Shown: piece after piece, positions 35,019 to 44,354 of the stretch
How positions within the stretch are numbered: the stretch's first letter is position 1
Layout: every line of letters begins with the position of its first letter
DNA from: OMII01 sp947467385
Lineage (GTDB): Bacteria; Bdellovibrionota_C; UBA2361; OMII01
DNA: 64,000 nt
Reading direction: 5' to 3'
Assembly: GCA_044360075.1 (NCBI GenBank)
Contig: JBIKLA010000019.1
Location: 10,164-74,163 of the forward strand
Position numbers and translations under genes: made by a program
The notes under the pieces: generated by a model
The model's input: the letters and a program-made list of their open reading frames with translations, nothing else
Told to the model about the DNA's origin: nothing
Database searches by the model: none

Positions 35019-38000
35019 CTAGAAGGTGCTGCCCACCGAGAACGTGAGCCGAGCTCCTTCGTTGCCGGGATATGGATTAAGTGGGTAGCCGAGGTCAACG
35101 CCGATCGGGCCGATCGGGGAGTTATATTGGAATCCGCCGCCGGCGCCCTGCTTGATGTCGTTAAGCTCAAAGCTCTCGTGCCGGAGCCACACGTTTCCGA
35201 CGTCGAGGAACGCATGGGTGCTGACCGAGTCAAGGAGTAGGTACTGGAACTGGCTCTTGCCGAGCAGCAGGGTGTCGCCGCCGATGACGGCGCCGTCAGA
35301 GCCCTGGGGGCCGAGGGAGTTCTCGGCGTAGCCGCGCACCGTTGTGCGGCCTCCGAGGTAGAATCGTTGCGTGATTGGTATCACCGTCGTGTCGCCCCAT
35401 GGCTGTGAGACTCCTCCCGCTCCGCCAAGGCCGAGCGAGAATCGGGGCCCGAGAAACCTAAGCGGGACCACGCCGGTGGTCCTACCGATAAACGATCCGA
35501 AGTTCGCCTCAGAGCCGATCCCCTGCATCGACAGCTTCGGCTCAAGCGTTACTGTGTAGCCTTTCTGAGGCAGGAGTGGGTCATCACGCTGGTCGTAGTT
35601 AAGGACTCCAGAGAGAAAGCTCAAGCGAACGAAGCCGTTGTCGAGCGGGCCGATGATTGCCCCAGGATTGACGTTGAAGAGATCGTCGAGAGCGAGCGAG
35701 TGTCCGGCAGACAGCCGCACGCCGTGCCCAAGCTGCCGGTATATGTACGAGCCGACGAGGAAACGGTCGAAGTCATATTCCTGTGACGAAAGGGTTTGGC
35801 GCTGGTAGCGAACCTCCTCGGTCAGGGTGTAGTCCGAGTCTAAGAAGGTTGGGTCGAGGTAGCGCAGGCTCGCGAAGCCTTGGCTTAGGTTGTCCGCGTT
35901 CGTCGACGAGAATTGCGCCTGGTCAATATACGTGTCGAGGCGGAACGAGAGCGAGCGCCCGTCCTGGAATAGGGACTTGTCCACCGCCTCTCCAAAGAGA
36001 TGCCAGCCGAATTCCGAGCTCGCTCCCGTTCCGATCTCCAGCGTGTCGAGGGGCCGCTCAACAAGCCTGATCGTGACCGACTCGGTCGAGCTGTCGACAC
36101 TTCCGTCAGTTGCCACTATCTCAACACGCGAGAAGAGGCCGGAGCGCAGGAGCGCCCGCTTGGTGCTGTTGATTGTGTCTGCCCGGAAAGGGTCGCCGAC
36201 CTTGAGCGTCGAGAAGCTCTCGGCCTTGTCCACAGAGAGCTTTGAGAGACCCTCGTAGGAGATGGAGCTGATGATCGCCTGCGGCCCCGGGGAGACCATG
36301 ATCGACAGCGTCTCATCGTCTTCGCCTGCGTCGCTTGCGATGGAGGGAGAGAGGTATCCCTCATTCTTGAGTGTAGTAAGGATCTGCTCGATGTACTGGT
36401 TCACCCGTGGGTAGGAAGAGGGCATCGCCGGAAGGGGAGGGGCCGAGAGTCCAGTCGGGAAGCCTTGCACAGTGACTGATCGCACCGTGTGCGGGGAGCC
36501 CTCATTGGCGGTATACACGATGCGGAGCCTGGTGCGATCCTGGGCCGGCTCGATTCGATACGTGACCGTTGCGTCGGTGTAGCCCTCCTGCTGGAGCACG
36601 GCCAAAAGGATGTCGCGGAGCGCGTCGAGGTTGTCGGGGATGGCATACTCGGGCCTCAGGAGCTCCTTCTGCTCAGAGTACCCAAGCTCGTCCATAACGG
36701 CCTCGATTCGCGCCCGTGACAAGGTCAGGTCGCCGATTATATCAAGCTGCGAGACCTTCGTCCGGGCCTCCTCGTTGATGGTGATGACGTATGCGAGCCG
36801 GTCGAGGTTGGACCGATCTTCGGTGTAGCTTACCTGAACAAAGAGGTAGCCCTTCTCCTGGTACATCTGCTCGATGTTCGTCGTAAGCAGCGAGATTGTG
36901 TTGTTTCCGAAGGGCCGCTTGCGCGAGAAGAGATCTATGGAGTCGAGGAAGTCAGACGACGAAAAGACGGTGTTGCCGTTGAACACAAACGATATCGGCT
37001 CACGGATGTCTGCATTGACGATGAGCTTTGCTGTTGGCGTGCCGGGGATCTTTTCGTAGCGCGGCGATATGCGGGCGGCGATGTACCCCTCCTGTCGCAG
37101 GCCGAGAACGAGCTTTCGCTCCACGCTGCTTAGGGTCGAGGCCGTTGCGGGATCGCCGGCTTCGACCGTGTCAGCGAGCGCTTTGAGCGACTCCGGCGGC
37201 AACGGCTGGCCTTCCGTCTCCGTGCTGGCGATGGTGAAGGCCTGCCCCTCGTTGACACTGACGCGCAGGTTTTCGCAGTATGCCTCTCCCTTGAGGCACT
37301 CGATAGAGACCGAGGCGTCGAGGTAGCCCTGATCGTTCATGTACTTGATGATGTCGCGCTGCACGGTCGCAAGCGTTTCCGGATCGTTGCGCACCCGCGA
37401 GCCCGGGCCGAGACGGGCGGCTGACAAAATATCCTCCTCGTCGAAGGCGTTGAGCCCTTCGATACCAAAGGTGAGAAAAGTCGACTGCTCTGCCAGGACT
37501 GTGTAGGTCAGGTCGGAGCTGACAATATTGTTGTTCTGGTTGCTGAGGCTCTGGATGAACCCGTTGATGCTTAGGGACGGGGTTAGCTGGTACACGACTC
37601 CCGCGCGTGAGCTCTGTACGGCACCAGCCAGCGTCTGTCCGACGAGGTCCATGCGCGCACTGAGCTTCTTCTTTGCAACAATCGAGGGCTCGATAGAGCC
37701 GGTCCACGGGTTATAGGTGGGCTCAAATGACAGGGTGTCGATCTTCGACAGGCTGCTAAAAAATCCGGTGATGCTGCCGAATGTGGATTTGGAGAAGAAA
37801 AACCGATCGTCGTCCTTGAGCTGGCCCGCGAAGCGGTTGGCAAGAGTTCGGCCCGTCAGGGCCCGACTCTGGGTGAGAAGGAGCAGCAGCTCCTCTTGCG
37901 AGAGGACGCGGTCAGACGCAAGCGATATGCGCGGGGCGGTGAGGGGTCCATTTGCCTCGAGAATCACAAGGATGGTGTCGCCCGTTGGCGTGCGGACCGA

Positions 38001-40742
38001 TCCCTCGCTTGAGACCGTCAGCTGCGGGGTAAGGCTGCCCGGCTTAAAGAGCAGCGAGCCCGAGGTGATATCGAAGCGGTTGCCCTTGAGCTCGACCCAG
38101 CCGCTCAAGATCTGCATGTCTCCCTCAAGCGCCGGCTCTGCAACGCTCTTGAACGCGTGAATATTGGCGTTCATCTCGGCGCTGAAGAAGGGTGTAATGG
38201 CGTAGATGCTGCGCGGCGCATGGATCTTGACGTCCAAGTCGAGGTCTATCGGCTTGGCAGAGCCTTGGCGCTGGATACGGCTTGGCAGGAAGAATCCGGA
38301 GATGGCATTGACGATGATCTTGTTGAGGTTGAAATCCTGGCGGATCTCGGCGAAATCGATCGAGATGTCACCACCAAGCACATGGCGCTTGTTTGCGTCT
38401 GCCCCAAGGGTGAAGTCGCCCGAGACGGTGACTGAGGCATCGGGCATCGGCTCGATTGTAACCTGCTCAAGGTGTGCTGAGAGAGAAGAGTGCTCAATCG
38501 CGCTTGGCATCAGCGCGCCCTGAATCTCAAACTTTCCGGAGTTGACCGAGCCGGCAAGCTTTTCAAGAACTATCTCTTTTCCGGCGAGCTTGAAGATGCC
38601 CGTGATGCTGTGCGCCTCGATGTCTGGAGAATGGATTCCGAACTCTCCGGAGTCCAGCGATGCCGTGCCACTGAACGACGGATCGTTGAGCGGCCCTTTG
38701 AGGGACACCTTCGAGGTTAGGACGCCCCGCAGGTTGTCGACGGAGGGGAGCAGGGGCAGCAGGGAGCTTAAGTGCAGGTCACCATCAACGGAGAGGTCGA
38801 AGCCGCGCTCCAGCCCAATCTCGCCCGTGACTTTCAGCTCAGTCTTCTGGCCGCTGAACACTAAGGGGCTCATCCTGAGGGCACCGGCAACGATTGGCAG
38901 CCGCGAGCTCTTGGTGGCTGACAGGCTGTAAGGAGCGCAGCCCACCTCAAGCTCCAAGAGGTCGAGTGCGCCCGTTCCCGCGAGCGGCTTGTCGAGGGCG
39001 AATGAGTAGTCGAGCTTTGCGTCGATCCAGCCGCAGTCTGCTCCGGCGATCATGTGCGAGAGGCGCACCTTCGAGAGGGCAACCGCGAGCGATCCGCCGC
39101 CCTTTCCGATGAGGTCAGCCTTGAAGCTCGCCGACCCGCCGTAGCCCGATGTCGGCAGCGAGACGGTGAGGGTGCCCTTGCTGAGAGTCGTTCTGCCCTG
39201 CAGCGTCATCCCCGATGGTGTCGAAGGGAATGAGAGGGATGTGTCCCCCTCAAGGCTTAGCTGGTCGAGCGAAAGCCCCCCCTTAAGGGAGTACGTCCCG
39301 CTCACCGCAACGGGACTCAAGGACGGCTCGTCGCCAGAGGGCTTTTCGGAGAGGTAGCGAAAGTTTGCGAGCTTAAGCTCCCCGCGGGAGAGGAACGGGA
39401 GCGTGGCGCGGGTGTCTATCTCGCCTCGCCACGAAAGCGAGCCTTGGCGCCGGTCGGTCGTGTCGGCCGATATCTCGATCTGGTCGTCCTTGAACGTGAT
39501 CAGCAGGGAGGCGGGACCAAGAGAAGTTCCCTCAATCGCTAAGTCCTTCGCGAGAACCTTGACCTTTGTCACGCTGCTGCCCGCAAGGGTCTTTACCTCA
39601 ACCGCAGCCGAGGCACTCGTCAGGACGAAGGGCCCGAGGGCAAACGATGGGATTGTGAGGTCAAATCCAGCATGCAGCCCCGCGTCAGAGAAGGTGAGGG
39701 GCATGGTGCCCTTGAGCGATGTGCCGTTAGAGGATCCCGCTATGTTCGAGAGCTCGACGAGGGGATCGCCGTGGTTAATGTCGATTGAGATAGTAGCTGA
39801 GAACGACTCAAGCGGAAGCGGGCCGCCGCCCGGGAGCGCCAGCGTAATCGGGGCGCTCGGCTTTCCAGCCAGGCTTCCCGTGAACAGGGGGCTGCCGAGA
39901 GTACCCGAAATCTGGGCGTTGCCGGTCACGGCTCCCAGGAGCCAGCTTGGGAGGCCGATATACTCTGGAGTGAGATCGAACTCGGCGCTTCCCGTGCACT
40001 GGTCGCCGTGGTCGGTGTCGACGGCCATCTTCAGCGACGCCCGTGACACGTCGCGGCCGACCTCAAGCGAGTTGAAGATCGCCTGCGAGTCGGTGATTAC
40101 GATCTTTGCCGACGCCGCCCCAAGCGGCAGCTCCTCAACCTCAGAGGGATGGTCATCAGACATGGTGCGGTAGCGCAGCTCGCCGATGTGCGGCTCCAGC
40201 TCATAGTTTTCGCCAACGCGCCTGAGCGACATCGAGGTCTTAAAAGCTACGATCTCACTCTTGCCGAGGGGCTCCCTTAGGAGCGTGTTCTCAACCTTGA
40301 GGGTGTTGAGTATCGCGCGCCAGCGGTCCGGATCGACCTTCTCTGGTGGTAGGGGAGTTGTGATCTGGTCGATGAAGCGAAACATGACAGAGTCGGGCCC
40401 CGCCCCATCGGCAGTTCCGTGTGAGAGCGTCAGGTTCTCAAGGTATACGCGCTTCTCAAAGATCTCCTCGATGTTGACGTCGGTGGTGATCTCGTCGAAC
40501 CATAGGCGCGGCACGCCGTTCTCAAGGAGCCGCACGTTTGTGGCGCGGCCGCGCAGCCGAGAGAAGGAGAGTGAGAACGAGTCAAACGTGAGCGAGCAGT
40601 TGCATGCAGCTTTCACCTCCTCGTCGAGAGCCTGGACGATCTCCTGAACGAGGTAGTACTTGAGTCCGACAATTCCCAGCCCAGCCGTCAAGCCGAAGAA
40701 GAGCCCTGTGAGCGCCAAGGTGATTCCCGTTATGCGCTTCAT
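35019..40742 (-). CDS. TamB-TamA fusion: AsmA/TamB-like protein joined to six POTRA-like repeats and an Omp85 barrel
   Basis: One uninterrupted 1907-codon frame. Residues 1-25 form a signal anchor. Residues 30-1080 are a long beta-rich TamB-like region ending in the DUF490/TamB C-terminal domain (SGSLLFKPGSLTPQLTVS; LSQEELLLLLTQSRAL; STFGSITGFFSSLSKIDTLSFEP read in parts). From about 1085 to 1560 come six POTRA-like repeats, beginning near 1085, 1180, 1247, 1328, 1416 and 1488, each with an xxxGYLxxxV-type helix-strand. Residues 1563-1907 form an Omp85/TamA barrel with the loop-6 motif GGRTTVRGYAENSLGP and terminal aromatic Phe. Normally tamA and tamB are separate genes whose products span outer and inner membranes for lipid and autotransporter traffic. 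AGGAG precedes the ATG. Confidence 0.9.
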   Translation of the reverse strand: MKRITGITLALTGLFFGLTAGLGIVGLKYYLVQEIVQALDEEVKAACNCSLTFDSFSLSFSRLRGRATNVRLLENGVPRLWFDEITTDVNIEEIFEKRVYLENLTLSHGTADGAGPDSVMFRFIDQITTPLPPEKVDPDRWRAILNTLKVENTLLREPLGKSEIVAFKTSMSLRRVGENYELEPHIGELRYRTMSDDHPSEVEELPLGAASAKIVITDSQAIFNSLEVGRDVSRASLKMAVDTDHGDQCTGSAEFDLTPEYIGLPSWLLGAVTGNAQISGTLGSPLFTGSLAGKPSAPITLALPGGGPLPLESFSATISIDINHGDPLVELSNIAGSSNGTSLKGTMPLTFSDAGLHAGFDLTIPSFALGPFVLTSASAAVEVKTLAGSSVTKVKVLAKDLAIEGTSLGPASLLITFKDDQIEISADTTDRRQGSLSWRGEIDTRATLPFLSRGELKLANFRYLSEKPSGDEPSLSPVAVSGTYSLKGGLSLDQLSLEGDTSLSFPSTPSGMTLQGRTTLSKGTLTVSLPTSGYGGSASFKADLIGKGGGSLAVALSKVRLSHMIAGADCGWIDAKLDYSFALDKPLAGTGALDLLELEVGCAPYSLSATKSSRLPIVAGALRMSPLVFSGQKTELKVTGEIGLERGFDLSVDGDLHLSSLLPLLPSVDNLRGVLTSKVSLKGPLNDPSFSGTASLDSGEFGIHSPDIEAHSITGIFKLAGKEIVLEKLAGSVNSGKFEIQGALMPSAIEHSSLSAHLEQVTIEPMPDASVTVSGDFTLGADANKRHVLGGDISIDFAEIRQDFNLNKIIVNAISGFFLPSRIQRQGSAKPIDLDLDVKIHAPRSIYAITPFFSAEMNANIHAFKSVAEPALEGDMQILSGWVELKGNRFDITSGSLLFKPGSLTPQLTVSSEGSVRTPTGDTILVILEANGPLTAPRISLASDRVLSQEELLLLLTQSRALTGRTLANRFAGQLKDDDRFFFSKSTFGSITGFFSSLSKIDTLSFEPTYNPWTGSIEPSIVAKKKLSARMDLVGQTLAGAVQSSRAGVVYQLTPSLSINGFIQSLSNQNNNIVSSDLTYTVLAEQSTFLTFGIEGLNAFDEEDILSAARLGPGSRVRNDPETLATVQRDIIKYMNDQGYLDASVSIECLKGEAYCENLRVSVNEGQAFTIASTETEGQPLPPESLKALADTVEAGDPATASTLSSVERKLVLGLRQEGYIAARISPRYEKIPGTPTAKLIVNADIREPISFVFNGNTVFSSSDFLDSIDLFSRKRPFGNNTISLLTTNIEQMYQEKGYLFVQVSYTEDRSNLDRLAYVITINEEARTKVSQLDIIGDLTLSRARIEAVMDELGYSEQKELLRPEYAIPDNLDALRDILLAVLQQEGYTDATVTYRIEPAQDRTRLRIVYTANEGSPHTVRSVTVQGFPTGLSAPPLPAMPSSYPRVNQYIEQILTTLKNEGYLSPSIASDAGEDDETLSIMVSPGPQAIISSISYEGLSKLSVDKAESFSTLKVGDPFRADTINSTKRALLRSGLFSRVEIVATDGSVDSSTESVTIRLVERPLDTLEIGTGASSEFGWHLFGEAVDKSLFQDGRSLSFRLDTYIDQAQFSSTNADNLSQGFASLRYLDPTFLDSDYTLTEEVRYQRQTLSSQEYDFDRFLVGSYIYRQLGHGVRLSAGHSLALDDLFNVNPGAIIGPLDNGFVRLSFLSGVLNYDQRDDPLLPQKGYTVTLEPKLSMQGIGSEANFGSFIGRTTGVVPLRFLGPRFSLGLGGAGGVSQPWGDTTVIPITQRFYLGGRTTVRGYAENSLGPQGSDGAVIGGDTLLLGKSQFQYLLLDSVSTHAFLDVGNVWLRHESFELNDIKQGAGGGFQYNSPIGPIGVDLGYPLNPYPGNEGARLTFSVGSTF

Positions 40743-41041
40743 GACGGAGAGTAACTCCTATCAGGTGGCGCGCCCCCGAGCACATCATCGTGCGAGCTGC
40801 TTGACTCGGCGATAACGTGTGCGGATGAACGTGGCTGCATTGATCCTCTTGGCTAAGGAGTGGCTCTTAGACCCTCCAGTGCGCCGGCTTTGGTGCAAGT
40901 AACCCGGCTTTGGTGCAAGTAACAAGGAGCAAAGCTAAACTGGAAGCTCCTTTTACTGCAAACGCACAAGCCTTTCAGCTGGTTATCTCATTTGTGGTGG
41001 GGTTGCCGCAACGCCTCGCCGAGAACTGCGGCTTTTCAGGC
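40743..41041. other. Intergenic region with a 20-bp tandem repeat
   Basis: Between the fusion gene start and the convergently read methylase gene end on the same strand, 299 bp hold no supported ORF. The region has an exact two-copy tandem repeat at 40884-40923 and probably the promoter of the fusion gene. Confidence 0.4.
40884..40923. repeat. Perfect 20-bp tandem direct repeat, two copies
   Basis: The unit CCGGCTTTGGTGCAAGTAAC occurs twice without change or spacer, at 40884-40903 and 40904-40923. It is non-coding and lies about 140 bp upstream of the fusion gene start. Confidence 0.95.
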
Positions 41042-41767
41042 CTAGGAGCCGAGCAGAAAGAGGGAGGGGGTCTTAAGCATGGTTCGGTTGAGCTGGCGCC
41101 ATTCGGCAATAGAATGAACTTCGACCAGCTCGGCCGGGGTCGTGAGCCCTGAGGCGACGCAGAGGCGCGTCTGTGGCTGGCAGTGGGAGAGAAAGTCCTG
41201 CAGCAGCTTCTGGTTGCGGTAGGGCGTCTCCATTATTATCTGGGTCTCGCTTGAGCTCGCCACGAGGTTCTCAAGCCGCACGATGGAGCTTCGGCGCTCT
41301 CCGTCATCGACTGGCAGGTACCCAACGAAGCGCCACTGTTGCCCGTTGAACCCTGACGCCATGAGTGCCAGTACCATCGAGCATGGACCGACGAGCGGCC
41401 GCACGACCAGTCCGCGAGCATGAGCCCGCTTCACGATGGCCGCGCCGGGATCGGCGATGCCGGGGCAGCCGGCCTCTGAGATTATTCCGAGATCGTTGCC
41501 CTTGAGAAGGGGTTCCATGAGGCGGTCGAATTCGGTGGCTGGCGTGTGCTCATCGAGCCGCTCAAACGAGAGCTCGCGCAGGTTGCGGTGTGGCGCGAGT
41601 CCCTTCACGAATGCGCGGGCGTTGCGCTCCTCCTCCACAAGGAAGTGCGAGACCCGCCCAACAACTCGCGCGACGAGGGGAGGCAGAGAGGAATCGATTG
41701 AGGCCTCTCCGAGGAGGTTTGGGATGAGGTACAGGACGCCTGGGTGCTGGGGGGCATTGTCCGGCAT
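41042..41767 (-). CDS. SAM-dependent methyltransferase, tetrapyrrole methylase (RsmI-like) family
   Basis: The 241-residue protein has GVLYLIPNLLGE at the N terminus, GNDLGIISEAGCPGIADPGA as the SAM-binding region (two short pieces), GPCSMVLALMASGFNGQQWRF.GYLP, and ETPYRNQKLLQDFL. These match the short paralogue group of RsmI, the 16S rRNA C1402 2'-O-methyltransferase. It lacks the RsmI C-terminal extension, so the substrate is uncertain. It begins 2 nt after the lipA stop, giving the operon order E2-lipA-this gene. Confidence 0.85.
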   Translation of the reverse strand: MPDNAPQHPGVLYLIPNLLGEASIDSSLPPLVARVVGRVSHFLVEEERNARAFVKGLAPHRNLRELSFERLDEHTPATEFDRLMEPLLKGNDLGIISEAGCPGIADPGAAIVKRAHARGLVVRPLVGPCSMVLALMASGFNGQQWRFVGYLPVDDGERRSSIVRLENLVASSSETQIIMETPYRNQKLLQDFLSHCQPQTRLCVASGLTTPAELVEVHSIAEWRQLNRTMLKTPSLFLLGS

Positions 41768-41769
41768 GG

Positions 41770-42672
41770 CTAAGAGCGAACGCTGATATCGGCTGTGTGC
41801 TTCCAGGCGTGATAGGAGCTGCGCACGAAGGGACCTGACTCAACGAAACGGAAGCCGCGCTTCATGCCCTCTTCCTCGTACTCCTTGAATTCCTCGGGGG
41901 TGATGAAGGCCCTGACAGGAAGCTGGTTCTGCGTTGGCCGCAGGTACTGCCCGATGGTCATGACGTCGATGCCAACCGCTCGCATGTCGTCCATGACTGC
42001 CAAGACCTCTTCCTTGGTCTCGCCGAGGCCGACCATGATGCCTGACTTTGTTACCACCTGAGGGTCGATCTCCTTCGCCCAGCGGTGGATCGAGAGCGAG
42101 CGGATGTATCCAGCCCCAGGCCGAACCTTCTTGTAGAGCCTCGGTACCGTCTCGATGTTGTGATTAAGCACATCGATCTTTGAGGCGAGGATCGTCTCAA
42201 GGTCGGCGCGCGAGCCCTTAAGGTCTGGAATGAGGAGCTCGATCTTGCAGCCCGGTGACTGGGTGCGGACAGCACGAACCGTCTTGTTGAAGTGTCCTGC
42301 CCCGTTGTCGGCAACGTCGTCGCGATCGACCGATGTAATAACGGCGTGCTTGAGTCCAAGCGACTTGACCGCAACGCCCACGCGCTCGGGCTCGTTCGGA
42401 TCGAGCGCAACGAGGGTGTCGGAAGAGCCCTTCTTGACTGAGCAGAAGTGGCACTTGCGGGTGCACAGCTCGCCCATGATCATGAACGTCGCCGTGTGGT
42501 GAGACCAGCACTCGCCGATGTTCGGGCACTGGGCCTCTTCGCATACAGTATGGAGCTTAAGATCCTTAACGATCTTGCGGGTCTCAAGGTACTCGGGCGA
42601 GCCCGGTGCACGCACCTTGAGCCACGAGGGCTTCACGATAGTCGTCGCATTTCTCGGGACCTCAACCGCCAT
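41770..42672 (-). CDS. lipA: Lipoyl synthase
   Basis: This radical-SAM enzyme inserts two sulfurs into octanoyl-protein to make the lipoyl cofactor. Both [4Fe-4S] sites are intact: auxiliary Cys44/49/55 (CEEAQCPNIGEC) and radical-SAM Cys70/74/77 (CTRKCHFC). The C-terminal RSSYHA motif that ligates the auxiliary cluster is present. Length is 300 residues. It follows the gene for a lipoyl-bearing E2 subunit by 18 nt, so cofactor and acceptor are made together. lipB is not in the window. Confidence 0.96.
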   Translation of the reverse strand: MAVEVPRNATTIVKPSWLKVRAPGSPEYLETRKIVKDLKLHTVCEEAQCPNIGECWSHHTATFMIMGELCTRKCHFCSVKKGSSDTLVALDPNEPERVGVAVKSLGLKHAVITSVDRDDVADNGAGHFNKTVRAVRTQSPGCKIELLIPDLKGSRADLETILASKIDVLNHNIETVPRLYKKVRPGAGYIRSLSIHRWAKEIDPQVVTKSGIMVGLGETKEEVLAVMDDMRAVGIDVMTIGQYLRPTQNQLPVRAFITPEEFKEYEEEGMKRGFRFVESGPFVRSSYHAWKHTADISVRS

Positions 42673-42690
42673 ACCGATCCTTTTGTTTGC

Positions 42691-43980
42691 TTACGCCATG
42701 AGCAGGGCAGGCATCTCAAGCGCGTCCTTAAAGTGCTTAAGGAACGTGCTTGCCATGACTCCGTCGATGATGCGGTGGTCAACAGACACCGTCGCCTTCA
42801 TAACAGAGCCCACTACAATCTGGCCCTTGTGCACGATCGGCGTCTCCTTAACGGCGCTTACCGCCAGGATTCCGCCCTGCCCAGGGTTGATAATAGCTGT
42901 GAAGTTCTCAACATCGAACATCCCCATGTTGGAGATGCTAAACGTTCCGCCCGAGAGGTCGCTTGAGCTGGGCCTTCCGGCGCGGGCGCGATCGATAGCC
43001 GCACGGGCCTCGAATACAACGTCGCGCAGGGCCATGGTGTCGACTTCTTTGAGCACTGGGATAATGAGGCCCTCATCGAGCGCCGTGATGATACCGATAT
43101 TGATCTGGCCCGGCTGGTAAACGTGGTCATCCTTCATCGCAGCATTAACGCGCGGCTCGTGCCTAAGGCCGTACGCAACGGCCTTGATGATAAGGTGATT
43201 GACGCTTATGCCCTTAAATTCAGGCTTCTCCTTGAGGTACTCCCTGAGCCTGAGCGCCTCGCCCATGTTGACGGACGTGGTGCAGTAGAAGTGTGGCGCG
43301 GTTGTGACACTCTCCTGCATGCGGCGGGCGATCGTCTCGCGCATGCGCGAGAGCGGGGTGAGGGTCCCGGCCGCCGGCGGCGCCGCCGGAACCTGGTTGG
43401 CGGGGATCGTCGCATAGGCCTGGGGCTGTGCGTACGTTTGCAATTTCGGGGCTGCGGATCCGCTGCCCGCGGCTGCCTCAACGTCACGGCGCACGATGCG
43501 GCCGTTAGGGCCCGAGCCGCGCACTGACGAGAGGTTAACTTGAAGATCTTCAGCCACCTTCTTCGCGAGAGGGCTAGCCTTGATACGCTCGCTGCTTGCA
43601 ACCACACCAAGCGGCCCGGCCGGGGCGGCAGGAGTAGGGCGTGCGGCAGGAGCTGGCTGTGGTGCTGCAGCTGCGGGAGCTTGCGGTGCAGCAGGGGCCT
43701 TGGCCGCCGGAGCGCTTGCTGGCCCTGCGGCAACTGACTCACCTGCTGCGCCGATGACAGCGATTACCTCGCCGACCTTGGCTTCAGAACCGGCTGGAAT
43801 TAAGACCTTGAGCAGGGTCCCGTTAAAGAACGACTCGATCTCGAGGTTAGCCTTGTCCGTCTCTACCTCCGCCAGTATATCTCCGCGGGTGACGGTGTCC
43901 CCCTCCTTCTTTTTCCAGGTGAGGATCTTGCCCGCGCTCATGGTGTCGCTTAGCTGGGGCATCTTTATATCTGTAGCCAT
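42691..43980 (-). CDS. pdhC: Dihydrolipoamide acetyltransferase (E2) of a 2-oxoacid dehydrogenase complex
   Basis: From ATG 43980 (AAGGA upstream) the protein has 429 residues. A single N-terminal lipoyl domain carries Lys43 in ETDKANLEIE. A long Ala/Pro linker leads to a peripheral subunit-binding domain (ASPLAKKVAEDLQVNLSSV, GRIVRRDVE), a second linker and the acyltransferase domain with HRIIDG near residue 400. The DTMSAGKILTWKKKEGD start favours the pyruvate-type (PdhC) branch. E1 and E3 genes are not adjacent. It leads the E2-lipA-methylase operon. Confidence 0.9.
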   Translation of the reverse strand: MATDIKMPQLSDTMSAGKILTWKKKEGDTVTRGDILAEVETDKANLEIESFFNGTLLKVLIPAGSEAKVGEVIAVIGAAGESVAAGPASAPAAKAPAAPQAPAAAAPQPAPAARPTPAAPAGPLGVVASSERIKASPLAKKVAEDLQVNLSSVRGSGPNGRIVRRDVEAAAGSGSAAPKLQTYAQPQAYATIPANQVPAAPPAAGTLTPLSRMRETIARRMQESVTTAPHFYCTTSVNMGEALRLREYLKEKPEFKGISVNHLIIKAVAYGLRHEPRVNAAMKDDHVYQPGQINIGIITALDEGLIIPVLKEVDTMALRDVVFEARAAIDRARAGRPSSSDLSGGTFSISNMGMFDVENFTAIINPGQGGILAVSAVKETPIVHKGQIVVGSVMKATVSVDHRIIDGVMASTFLKHFKDALEMPALLMA

Positions 43981-44354
43981 GACAAATCCTTGCAAAAAAG
44001 TCGATTGCACTGGAGCGCCGTGAGGCGCTTCTCGGACGGCAGGTTATAGTCTGAACCGCCTTTCGAGACAAACCGTCTTGTGCCCTTAAGACCTCACACA
44101 ACACGGGTTGAAACTTCGCGCGAAAGTAGGGTAGAACCCTCGTTCCTTCGCCGGGGAGCCTTGTCTTCGAGAGCACTATCCTACAACTCGCGTGCTCAAG
44201 AAGAAACAGTGCCGTAATGTGTTGACATTACAAGAGGAAAAGGCTCTAGGAGCGCGTCTTGGGGCGGCTCTGAGGAGAGTTTTCCAGCCCATCTCTATGG
44301 GCATCACGGCGAGAGGGATTTTTGACGTACGTTTCGTAAAGGGATCCGAGTTCG
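43981..44354. other. Divergent regulatory interval between pdhC and the 868-residue gene
   Basis: This 374-bp region separates two divergent genes. I see no ORF to support. It holds a perfect 7-bp inverted repeat (44214-44231) overlapping a TTGACA hexamer at 44222-44227, and poly-A/T patches near the pdhC start. Confidence 0.45.
44214..44231. promoter_or_regulatory. Operator-like palindrome overlapping a -35 hexamer
   Basis: GTAATGTgttgACATTAC is a perfect 7-bp inverted repeat with a 4-bp spacer, a common dimeric-repressor geometry. A perfect TTGACA (44222-44227) lies inside it; the -10 candidate 17 nt on (TCTAGG) is weak. It lies 124 bp before the 868-residue ORF. The cognate regulator is not known. 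Confidence 0.45.
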
